Below are positions 20,189-27,573 of a stretch of 64,000 nt of DNA, piece by piece. The position numbers were made by a program, and so were the translations under genes. This DNA is from Phocaeicola barnesiae DSM 18169 = JCM 13652 (GTDB taxonomy: Bacteria; Bacteroidota; Bacteroidia; Bacteroidales; Bacteroidaceae). Each line of letters opens with the position of its first letter. Positions within the stretch are counted from its first letter, which is position 1. The stretch covers positions 1-64,000 of the forward strand of contig NZ_KB894660.1 in the NCBI RefSeq assembly GCF_000374585.1, given 5' to 3'. The notes beneath the pieces were generated by a model. It searched no databases. It saw nothing but the letters and a program-made list of their open reading frames with translations, and was not told the DNA's origin.

Positions 20189-21424
20189 TTATTCTACATT
20201 GTCAGTTTTAGGACGCAGGAAATACAACTGGGCACAGAGTGCAACTGCTACCACGATGGCCAGCATAGCGAATCCCAGTCCTAGATTACCTCCGTCGCCC
20301 CATTGGCCCAGTAGGTCAGTGATGGCTGCTCCGGCAAATACTCCCGTCATGTTCATTACGCCATAAGCGGTAGCTCGTTGTTTGGCTGAAACGAATTGGC
20401 AAAGAATTGGCATGTTGTTGGCATCGAAAATACCGTAACCGATACCGAACAGCAAACCTGCACCTACTACGGCTACCAAGCTGTGTCCGAATCCCAGCAG
20501 AAGCAAGGAAGGGATGGTCAGTCCCAGTCCGATAGCACCTGTATAGATACGTCCGCGTAGGTTGCGTTGTACCCATTTGTCGGATAGAAGGCCACCGGTC
20601 AGTACTCCGATGAATGAAGAAACGGCAATGGTGATGGTAGAAAGCGGACCTGCCTGAGACATTGGAAGATTCAGGTTTTCGGCAAACAGAGTCGGCAGCC
20701 AGTTCTTGGTGGCCCATCCCGGCAGACTCGGTGCGGCAAAATACAGCAGGATGACCCAAAAAGCGATGTTGCTGAACAGCATCCGCAGGCTCTGGAAAAT
20801 GTTGACTTTCTGTTCGTCTGTATCGGCGGTCTGTACAGGAGTTACAGGTTCGCTCTTCTTGTCACGTAGGAAAAGCATCAGGATAATAGCGTATGCGATA
20901 CCGATGATTCCGAACCAATGGAAAGTGGTATGCCAGGAGAAAGCAGCAGCTACAGTGGCGCCGAAGCCTCCGATGGCTTGTCCGGTATATAGACCGGTCA
21001 TGTGGATACCTACAGCCAGTGAGCGGGAACGTCCGGTGTGATAGTCGGCTATCAAGGAGAGGCCTGCGGGAATATAGAGTGCTTCACTGATTCCCATCAG
21101 TGCACGTAACCAGAATACCTGGTTGAAAGTGTCAGCTATCCCCATCAGGTATGTAACTGCTGACCATACAAACAGGCTACATACAATCAACCATTTTCGG
21201 TTCAGTCTGTCAGCTATTAATCCTGCTACAGGACTCATCAGTCCGTAAATCCAGAGGAAAACAGCCATGAGCCGACCAAAATTTGCTGCAGACTGCAATT
21301 CTACAATGTCAATCTGCATCGAATCTTTCATGGTACTGAGCATCTGTCTGTCCATATAGTTTAAAAGTGCGACACCCCATAATAAAGCGACGACAATCCA
21401 AGGGTAAACGTTCGATTTTTTCAT
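20189..21424 (-). CDS. nanT: MFS transporter, sialic acid uptake (NanT)
   Basis: Inner-membrane symporter bringing sialic acid into the cytoplasm. 411 residues with about 12 hydrophobic segments and MFS loop motifs, for example GLIADRLNRKWL (about 63-74) after helix 2 and GGLLSDKWVQRNLRGR (about 276-291) after helix 8. A direct MFS route fits the known Bacteroides fragilis nan system. It lies 187 bases behind nanE; that gap holds a hairpin, so its expression may be partly uncoupled from nanL-nanE. Confidence 0.85.
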   Translation of the reverse strand: MKKSNVYPWIVVALLWGVALLNYMDRQMLSTMKDSMQIDIVELQSAANFGRLMAVFLWIYGLMSPVAGLIADRLNRKWLIVCSLFVWSAVTYLMGIADTFNQVFWLRALMGISEALYIPAGLSLIADYHTGRSRSLAVGIHMTGLYTGQAIGGFGATVAAAFSWHTTFHWFGIIGIAYAIILMLFLRDKKSEPVTPVQTADTDEQKVNIFQSLRMLFSNIAFWVILLYFAAPSLPGWATKNWLPTLFAENLNLPMSQAGPLSTITIAVSSFIGVLTGGLLSDKWVQRNLRGRIYTGAIGLGLTIPSLLLLGFGHSLVAVVGAGLLFGIGYGIFDANNMPILCQFVSAKQRATAYGVMNMTGVFAGAAITDLLGQWGDGGNLGLGFAMLAIVVAVALCAQLYFLRPKTDNVE

Positions 21425-21547
21425 AAGGAAGATAGGTTTGGATACTGGAATCAGATAGTTTTCTATATTCCAAGTGGTTATTTTTTCAGGTAGTAGAATT
21501 CAATTGGTCAATAAGTAATGAAGTCTTGGATTTAAAGATTTAAAGAG

Positions 21548-21584
21548 ACCTTCAGGCAGTTTGTTTCCGAACGAGCCTGAAGGT
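21548..21584 (-). terminator. Hairpin between nanE and nanT (attenuator or weak terminator)
   Basis: A 10-bp perfect inverted repeat (ACCTTCAGGC at 21548-21557, GCCTGAAGGT at 21575-21584) lies in the 187-base nanE-nanT gap. On the reverse strand it is followed by CTCTTTAAATC, a poor T-run, so partial termination or RNA stabilisation is more likely than a full stop. Confidence 0.55.
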
Positions 21585-21611
21585 AGAGTATAAAATACAA
21601 GAATGAGAAGT

Positions 21612-22799
21612 TTATAGTTCTGTCAGGATTTCCTTGCACAAGGTGTATCCTTTCGTCATCATTCTAGGAATGTGGAACGGACCTTTGAATAAGTTCCCCT
21701 TGGCCGGTTGAGCTACACTGCCATCCCGATGCAAATACCCGAACCATTCACCATATTTAGGATCCGGGAAATGTGCATAGGTCCAGTCACTAATCTGACG
21801 GTGTTTCTGTAGATAAGCGGGGTCTTTGGTGATTTTATAGGCATAAAGTGAGGCAATGATTGCTTCTGTTTGCGGCCACCAGAATTTCATGTCTTGCGAG
21901 TAATCCTGCGGAGGCAAGTTCTTGCAATCTCTAAAATTGATGATTCCGCCGTATTTAGGATCCCATCCCCATTCCCAAGACCAGTCAAAGATGGTCAGTG
22001 CCAGATCAATGATTTCTTTATCCTGATTCCGGTCCATGGCTACATCCAGCAGGAACCAGGCTGTTTCGATACAGTGGCCTGGGTTGATGGTACGTCCGTT
22101 GATGGTATCGATGAATTCTCCTTTCGGACCGACTGTTTCCAACAATGCCTTGAATTCCGGATGAATGAAATAACTTTTCAGTGCATGCAGTGACGTGTCA
22201 ATCTGTTCATCCAGTTCCGGGTCATTGATGACTTTTTTGATGCGTGAAGCTACATTGATGAGAATCATGGTGATGGAGTGTCCCTGTGCCTGAACGGTTG
22301 GCAGGTACTTCGGCTCCAGAATTCCCGGAGTCTGCAGGAAACGGCGCATATCCTTGAAAATCTTCAATGCTTTTTCTGCATAGCTCTTGTCGCCAGTGGC
22401 GAGAGCATATTCAGCCATAGCAATGGCTGCGAAACTTTCACTGAATACGTATCTTCTCATGCGTAACGGGGTACCGTCGGCAGCGACTTCGAAATACATG
22501 CGTCCGTTGCGGTCGAAACAGTGTTCCTCGATGAAGTCGAGGGTAGATTTGGCTGCTTCAAGCCATTCCGGACGTGCCTCGATGTTGTTGTAGGCGTAGC
22601 AGCAGGTAAATGCGAAACGTCCTTGGAACCAGACAGATTTAGTACTGTCCATCAATTCTCCGTTCCGGGCAACACATGTGTAGATACCTCCATGCTCTTT
22701 ATCGACTCCGTAGCGGAGCCAGAACGGCATGATGTTGGTCAGCATGTCTGTCTTGTACAGTTCTGCCCAGTAGTTTAAATAGGTACGGGTATCCATCAT
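21612..22799 (-). CDS. nanE: AGE-family N-acylglucosamine 2-epimerase (NanE)
   Basis: Converts free ManNAc to GlcNAc, which in Bacteroides is then phosphorylated by a hexokinase; this replaces the kinase plus NanE-phosphate route of E. coli. About 395 residues, an all-helical (alpha/alpha)6 barrel pattern with family stretches GRMYFEVAADG, RRYVFSESFAAIAMAEYA and a late DPKYGEWFGYLHRDG. An upstream in-frame ATG at 22823 overlaps nanL by 23 bases; the tandem ATGs at 22799 and 22796, one base after the nanL stop, are the likelier starts. No signal peptide. Confidence 0.88.
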   Translation of the reverse strand: MMDTRTYLNYWAELYKTDMLTNIMPFWLRYGVDKEHGGIYTCVARNGELMDSTKSVWFQGRFAFTCCYAYNNIEARPEWLEAAKSTLDFIEEHCFDRNGRMYFEVAADGTPLRMRRYVFSESFAAIAMAEYALATGDKSYAEKALKIFKDMRRFLQTPGILEPKYLPTVQAQGHSITMILINVASRIKKVINDPELDEQIDTSLHALKSYFIHPEFKALLETVGPKGEFIDTINGRTINPGHCIETAWFLLDVAMDRNQDKEIIDLALTIFDWSWEWGWDPKYGGIINFRDCKNLPPQDYSQDMKFWWPQTEAIIASLYAYKITKDPAYLQKHRQISDWTYAHFPDPKYGEWFGYLHRDGSVAQPAKGNLFKGPFHIPRMMTKGYTLCKEILTEL

Positions 22800-22800
22800 A

Positions 22801-23718
22801 TCAGAATTTGTTGCAACGTTCAAAGAAATTGATGGCTTCCAGTTCTGCCTTCATGCGAGCTTCTTCTTCGTCGGTCATGTTCTGGAACGGAGTACGGTTC
22901 TTGCCCAAGTCCAGTCCTATCAGTTTCATGATACGTTTACCGCCTACGATGTTTCCGCGATAGTGGCAGATGACGTTGATGACTTCCTGTGAGAAGTTCT
23001 GAAGTTCACGTGCCTTTTCGATATCGCCGGCTTTCCATGCATCGATAATTCCTACCAGGTTGATACCGTTGTAGTTGGTTGTACCGCCGATACCACCTTG
23101 TGCGCCACCCATAGCCAATGAAGGAAGGATAGTTTCGTCCTGACCATGCAACATATCGAATTTACCGTTCTTGTAAAGACGGCACTGATTGTATTCATAG
23201 ATACTTTCGTATGTATATTTGATTCCCGCAAAATTCGGAATGCGTCCGTCCACTGCTTTCAGCAATTCGGTCATCGGCAGGAATGCGCCGTTGAATGCCG
23301 GAATGTGGTAGTAATAGAACGGAAGGTTCGGAGCGCCGGCAGCGATTTCTTCGCAATATTTCACCAGTTCTTCGATACGTCCTACTTTCGGGAACGGAGG
23401 AGCCATGGCACCGATACCCCATGCACCGATTTTCTGGGCATGTTCAGCCAGCATCTTGCTTGCCTTTACGCAGCAGCTTCCTACGTGTACGATTACTTTG
23501 AACCCTTCAGGTGCTACTTCCATCCATCGTTCGGCCAGTTTCATGCGTTCTTCTTCAGTCAGCATGTAGCCTTCACCGGATGAACCGTTGATAAATACAC
23601 CTTTCAAGCCGTTTTTTGCCAGCATTTTGGCATAGGCTTCAATCGGTTCATAATTTACTTCTCCATTTTCATAAAACGGAGTAAAAGGGGCATCGATTAA
23701 TCCAATGATCTTTTCCAT
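22801..23718 (-). CDS. nanL: N-acetylneuraminate lyase NanL
   Basis: Splits sialic acid into pyruvate and ManNAc. 305 residues of the DHDPS/NAL family: GSSGEG (45-50) binds the pyruvate carboxylate, YYYHIP (about 135-140) holds the active Tyr, and Lys167 in GIKYTYE forms the Schiff base. First gene of a five-gene reverse operon behind its own promoter, with nanE starting one base after its stop. Confidence 0.93.
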   Translation of the reverse strand: MEKIIGLIDAPFTPFYENGEVNYEPIEAYAKMLAKNGLKGVFINGSSGEGYMLTEEERMKLAERWMEVAPEGFKVIVHVGSCCVKASKMLAEHAQKIGAWGIGAMAPPFPKVGRIEELVKYCEEIAAGAPNLPFYYYHIPAFNGAFLPMTELLKAVDGRIPNFAGIKYTYESIYEYNQCRLYKNGKFDMLHGQDETILPSLAMGGAQGGIGGTTNYNGINLVGIIDAWKAGDIEKARELQNFSQEVINVICHYRGNIVGGKRIMKLIGLDLGKNRTPFQNMTDEEEARMKAELEAINFFERCNKF

Positions 23719-23753
23719 AGTCTTCGTTTATAAAGTCATTTATTAAGTAATGG

Positions 23754-23785
23754 CAAAAGTAGTGATTTACTTTTTAAAATACAAT
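23754..23785 (-). promoter_or_regulatory. Promoter of the nanL operon
   Basis: On the reverse strand ATTGT (23785-23781) and TACTTTTG (23761-23754) are about 20 bp apart. It overlaps ACAATGAT (23781-23788), an 8-mer also present in the nanM/ROK promoter region at 25003-25010. Confidence 0.6.
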
Positions 23786-23846
23786 GATATTATGGGTTAA
23801 TTTTTAAAAACAGATTTATTTTTATGTAGTCTGATAAGAAAATTCG

Positions 23847-24947
23847 CTATTTTAGTATATCGGATAGAGAAATTACTGGAACCTCTGAAGTACGGATTCC
23901 CGGTTTGATTTCTCCACACACCATGTACAATGTATTCCCTTTACATAGCAATACGCCTCCGGCTTTAGCCATTCCGGGTACATGCGGAATAATTCTCCAT
24001 GACTTGTCTACGGTATGGTAAACAAGCAAGTCATCATGAAACCGATACCATTTCGGCTCATGTTTCAGGTATTGGTCGTCTTGTCGGCCTTCCATCGCTT
24101 CTTTAAATAAAGGTGCGTATACCCCACCGGTGAATATCAGGTAATCACCGTATGCAATCCCTGATGAACCTACCAGACAGCGAGGGGTGTTGTCCGGATA
24201 AGGAGGAATGGAAGTCTCTACACTCCATTTTTGGGTGGATGGGTCATACCGTAGAATGTCTGTGGCCAGTGTACATGTCTTGTCTGTAGCATTGAAGGCG
24301 AATCCGCCTGCCAGATACAAGGAACTGTCTGTTCCTATCAGGGTGGGTTGTACCCGTAGCTGTCCGGGATAATCGGTCTGTCTGTCCCAGGAGTCCGGTT
24401 GCTCGGTGGATAACGCATAAAGCGCTTTCTCCTGTTGAGGCTGGTTTCCTCCAGTAATATAAAGGATATTACCTACACGCGCGGCAGCTGCATTGTCTAT
24501 ACCGGTAGGAAGGGAAGGTAAGGGTGTAATCTGAGAAGCTTCGGAAGCCGTTTGCGGGAATCCGATGCGATATACTGCAGTCGAGGTAGAGTCGTTGTTC
24601 ATTCCTCCGATACAGACTAGTCCTTCTTCTGTTTCTACCGATGCTCCGTATGCTATAGGAATAGGAAGGGGTGTCTGTTCCTGCCATTGTGTGGAGGAAG
24701 TGCCGGGTGTCAGGCTGTATACTTGCGCATAATAGACTTTCTTCCCTCCTTCCGCTGCCGGTTTGTCCGGGAAATTACAGCCGCCGGCCACTATCAGTGT
24801 GGAACCTGCAAATCCGGCGAAGGGAGCGGAAACTCCTTTCCGGATGGGGTAATCGGGAATGTGGGTATCGGATTTCTGGGCAATCAATAATGTCGGAAAA
24901 TAGATGCTTAAAAGAGCCAGGAAACAGAGTCGGAAAATGATTTTCAT
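23847..24947 (-). CDS. nanM: Kelch-repeat cyclically permuted mutarotase (NanM-type)
   Basis: Periplasmic beta-propeller that speeds the alpha-to-beta change of released sialic acid so that it can be transported or used. 366 residues with signal peptide (1-23). Repeated Gly-Gly kelch elements are visible: VAGGCNF, CIGGMN, ITGGNQPQ, LAGGFAF, FTGGVYAP. The order of blades matches the permuted mutarotase family. Divergent from the ROK regulator with overlapping promoters, and ahead of nanL in the same direction. Confidence 0.85.
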   Translation of the reverse strand: MKIIFRLCFLALLSIYFPTLLIAQKSDTHIPDYPIRKGVSAPFAGFAGSTLIVAGGCNFPDKPAAEGGKKVYYAQVYSLTPGTSSTQWQEQTPLPIPIAYGASVETEEGLVCIGGMNNDSTSTAVYRIGFPQTASEASQITPLPSLPTGIDNAAAARVGNILYITGGNQPQQEKALYALSTEQPDSWDRQTDYPGQLRVQPTLIGTDSSLYLAGGFAFNATDKTCTLATDILRYDPSTQKWSVETSIPPYPDNTPRCLVGSSGIAYGDYLIFTGGVYAPLFKEAMEGRQDDQYLKHEPKWYRFHDDLLVYHTVDKSWRIIPHVPGMAKAGGVLLCKGNTLYMVCGEIKPGIRTSEVPVISLSDILK

Positions 24948-24971
24948 GCTTAATAGTGATTTAATTTGTTC

Positions 24972-25019
24972 CGAATATAATAAGAATCAGGGAATTTTCA
25001 AAACAATGATGTACCTTTG
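24972..25019. promoter_or_regulatory. Divergent promoters for nanM (-) and the ROK regulator (+)
   Basis: Reverse strand: TTTTG (25003-24999) and TATATTCG (24979-24972), 19 bp apart, for nanM. Forward strand: TACCTTTG (25012-25019) followed by C, 23 bases before the ROK ATG. The two control regions overlap, so one bound regulator could act on both. Confidence 0.62.
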
Positions 25020-25042
25020 CTGTCGAATTAAAATCTATTATT

Positions 25043-26254
25043 ATGCCGCAACATCATTTATTGCTCGAAATAGCCCGAGGTGCAAAGAGCGCAGTCACCA
25101 AGAAACGCATCATTACATATTATATGTATAACCGTTCCTCTACGATTCCGGATTTGGCGAAGGAACTGAATTTGAGTGTACCTACGGTGACAAAGTTCAT
25201 CACAGAAATGTGCGAGGATGGTTTTATCGTCAACTATGGGAAATTGGAGACCGGGGAGGGGAGACCGCCGACACTGTATGGGCTGAATGCTGATTCCGGT
25301 TATTTCGTGGGTGTAGATGTCAGAAAAACAGATATTAATATCGGTCTGATGAATTTTACGGGTGATATCATCGATGAATGGCTGAATGTTCCTTTCCGTC
25401 TGGTCAATACACCCGAGGCTTTGAATATGCTTTGTGGACAGATTCAAGCTTTTATAGACGACAACGCAACTTTGCGGGACAAGATACTGCAGGTAGGAGT
25501 CAATATATCGGGACGTGTCAACCCTGATTTGGGATATAGTTTCAGTCTGTTTAATTTTGAGGAGCGCTCTTTGAATGAAGTGCTGACTGAAAAGATAGGA
25601 ATCCCGGTAAGTATAGATAATGATACCCGTGTCATGACATACGGTGAATGTATGAAAGGTGTGGTAAAAGGTGAAAAGAACATTGTTTTTGTCAATCTGA
25701 GCTGGGGCTTGGGAGTCGGTCTGGTTATTAACGGACAGCTTTATGCCGGTAAATCCGGATTTTCCGGTGAGTTAGGCCATTTCAGTGTGTTCGATAATGA
25801 AATACTTTGTCATTGTGGAAAGAAAGGGTGCCTGGAGACCGAGGTCTCGGGGATGGCTTTGTACCGGAAGCTGTGTGAACAGGTAGCTGAGGGGAAGAGT
25901 TCTATTTTGTCGGAGCGGATTCTGGCAGCTAAGGAATCTGTGACTTTGGAGGACATTATCAAGGCTACCAACAAAGAAGACCTGCTCTGCATCGAACTGG
26001 TAGAAGAAATAGGAATGTTACTGGGACGCTATTTGGCAGGAGTCATTAATCTGCTTAATCCGGAACTGGTGATTATCGGTGGGGCACTTTCGGCTACAGA
26101 GGATTATATTCTGTTGCCCGTAAAGGGAGCTATCCGGAAATATACATTGAATCTGGTCAACAAGGATTCTTCAGTCGTCTTGTCCAAGTTGAAGGACAAG
26201 GCTGGAATGATAGGTGCCTGTCTGTTGGTGCGTAGTAAACTGTTTGAGGATTAA
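25043..26254 (+). CDS. ROK-family transcriptional regulator (nan locus)
   Basis: 403 residues: N-terminal winged helix-turn-helix (about 15-70, TIPDLAKELNLSVPTVTKFI) and a ROK sugar-binding domain. ROK marks are GHFSVF (245-250) and the zinc site with His246, Cys256, Cys258 and Cys263 (CHCGKKGC). The ROK kinase Asp is kept in IDNDTRV (191-197), so residual kinase activity is not excluded. Divergent from nanM and close to the nanL operon, it is the obvious candidate to repress or activate nan genes in response to ManNAc, GlcNAc or a phosphate. It is not the separate hexokinase RokA, which has no DNA-binding domain. Confidence 0.85.
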   Translation: MPQHHLLLEIARGAKSAVTKKRIITYYMYNRSSTIPDLAKELNLSVPTVTKFITEMCEDGFIVNYGKLETGEGRPPTLYGLNADSGYFVGVDVRKTDINIGLMNFTGDIIDEWLNVPFRLVNTPEALNMLCGQIQAFIDDNATLRDKILQVGVNISGRVNPDLGYSFSLFNFEERSLNEVLTEKIGIPVSIDNDTRVMTYGECMKGVVKGEKNIVFVNLSWGLGVGLVINGQLYAGKSGFSGELGHFSVFDNEILCHCGKKGCLETEVSGMALYRKLCEQVAEGKSSILSERILAAKESVTLEDIIKATNKEDLLCIELVEEIGMLLGRYLAGVINLLNPELVIIGGALSATEDYILLPVKGAIRKYTLNLVNKDSSVVLSKLKDKAGMIGACLLVRSKLFED

Positions 26255-26258
26255 ATTT

Positions 26259-27218
26259 ATGAAAATCATTCAATTTATAAAGGACTGGACACTCCCGATA
26301 GCTATGTCGTTGGGAGTCATCCTTTATTTTGTGTATGTCAATCTGCCTTTTCTGGCAGGTACAAAACCATTCGTCAATCATGCGGTTGCGATTATACAAC
26401 CAGTCTTGATTTTTCTGATGTTATTCCTGACCTTCTGTAAGGTCGATTTGTCGGAGTTACGTCCGTGTAAATGGCATGTCTGGCTGTTGCTGGTGCAGGC
26501 CGGAAGTTTTTCATTGTTGGGAGGAATCCTGTTGCTGTTCCGCGATATGGCAGGCGGAGTTTGGATGGAAGGGGCGATGCTGTGTCTGATTTGTCCTACA
26601 GCCACTGCTGCGGCTGTGGTTACCCGTAAACTGGGTGGTGATGCCGGTCATCTGACCTCTTATACCATTTTAAGTAACTTGTTGGCGGCATTTCTGGTGC
26701 CTTTGCTAGTTCCGTTGGTACATCCTAATCCGGATATGACTTTCTGGGGAGCTTTTATTCTGATATTGGGTAAAGTATTCCCGTTGCTGCTGTTGCCTTT
26801 TGTTGCGGCAGTGCTGTTGCGGTATCTGTGGCCTGCCATGCATCATCGGTTGGGCGAGTTCCATAACCTGACTTTTTACTTGTGGGCAGTGGCTTTGATG
26901 TTGGCTATTGCGGTAACGGTACGCAGTATTATGCATAGCGATTATTCATTCGGTTATCAAGCCGGACTGGCCATTGTTTCTTTGATTTGTTGCGGGCTTC
27001 AGTTCTGGATAGGAAAGCGTATCGGCCGTGTCTATCACGATTCCATCAGTGCCGGACAGGCATTGGGGCAGAAGAATACGGTGGTAGCCATCTGGATGGG
27101 ATATACTTTTCTGACTCCCGTTACAGCCGTGGCTGCCGGTTTCTACAGTGTATGGCATAATGTAGTCAATTCTTATCAGCTTTATCAGCAGCGGAAGCGG
27201 GAAATGGTTCATTTCTGA
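26259..27218 (+). CDS. BASS-family (bile acid:sodium symporter-like) transporter
   Basis: 319 residues with about nine to ten hydrophobic helices and no cleaved signal. BASS-type marks are CPTATAAAVV (about 111-120) and GQKNTVVAIWMGY near 275-287, the crossover regions that bind sodium and substrate. An in-frame start inside the ROK gene exists, but ATG 26259, 4 bases after the ROK stop, is preferred. Being co-transcribed with the nan regulator suggests an organic-anion substrate linked to the pathway, for example pyruvate, a sialic-acid derivative or a bile acid; none can be chosen from sequence alone. Confidence 0.75.
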   Translation: MKIIQFIKDWTLPIAMSLGVILYFVYVNLPFLAGTKPFVNHAVAIIQPVLIFLMLFLTFCKVDLSELRPCKWHVWLLLVQAGSFSLLGGILLLFRDMAGGVWMEGAMLCLICPTATAAAVVTRKLGGDAGHLTSYTILSNLLAAFLVPLLVPLVHPNPDMTFWGAFILILGKVFPLLLLPFVAAVLLRYLWPAMHHRLGEFHNLTFYLWAVALMLAIAVTVRSIMHSDYSFGYQAGLAIVSLICCGLQFWIGKRIGRVYHDSISAGQALGQKNTVVAIWMGYTFLTPVTAVAAGFYSVWHNVVNSYQLYQQRKREMVHF

Positions 27219-27250
27219 AAAAGTGGTTTTTAATCGGATAATAACATAAA

Positions 27251-27296
27251 CAGGTGGAAGAGGTCGGTCGCGCTTCTTCCACCTGTTCCGTTTTTG
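27251..27296 (+). terminator. Terminator after the ROK-transporter pair
   Basis: An 11-bp perfect stem CAGGTGGAAGA (27251-27261) and TCTTCCACCTG (27275-27285) followed by TTCCGTTTTTG. Confidence 0.85.
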
Positions 27297-27573
27297 TTTG
27301 TTTCTTTTTTAGATTTTCCGTGTCAGGAACGTATGTCTTTTACATGTGGAATGTAGGTCCTGCGGTCTGAAAACATACGTTTTGTGGAAGTAGAACGAAC
27401 ACAAGATGGGTACGTCTGAGAGAATGAATGAAGGAATATGTGTGATCTCAAGTGGCTGGATGATGTCTGTCGGCTGCAGGTGATAGGATGTATCTGTTCG
27501 TTGTGTTATAAAAAAGCGGAGATGCACCGCATTCGGTACATCCCCGCAAGAATTGAGAAAGAGTGTGTGTTTG
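27297..27573. other. Intergenic stretch, no gene seen
   Basis: Between the nan locus terminator and the end of the phosphate transporter gene. Short frames here have no convincing start or composition. The stretch contains GCGGAGATGCACCGC-like complementary bits at about 27516-27545 that may form the transporter terminator, but without a clear T-run. Confidence 0.4.
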
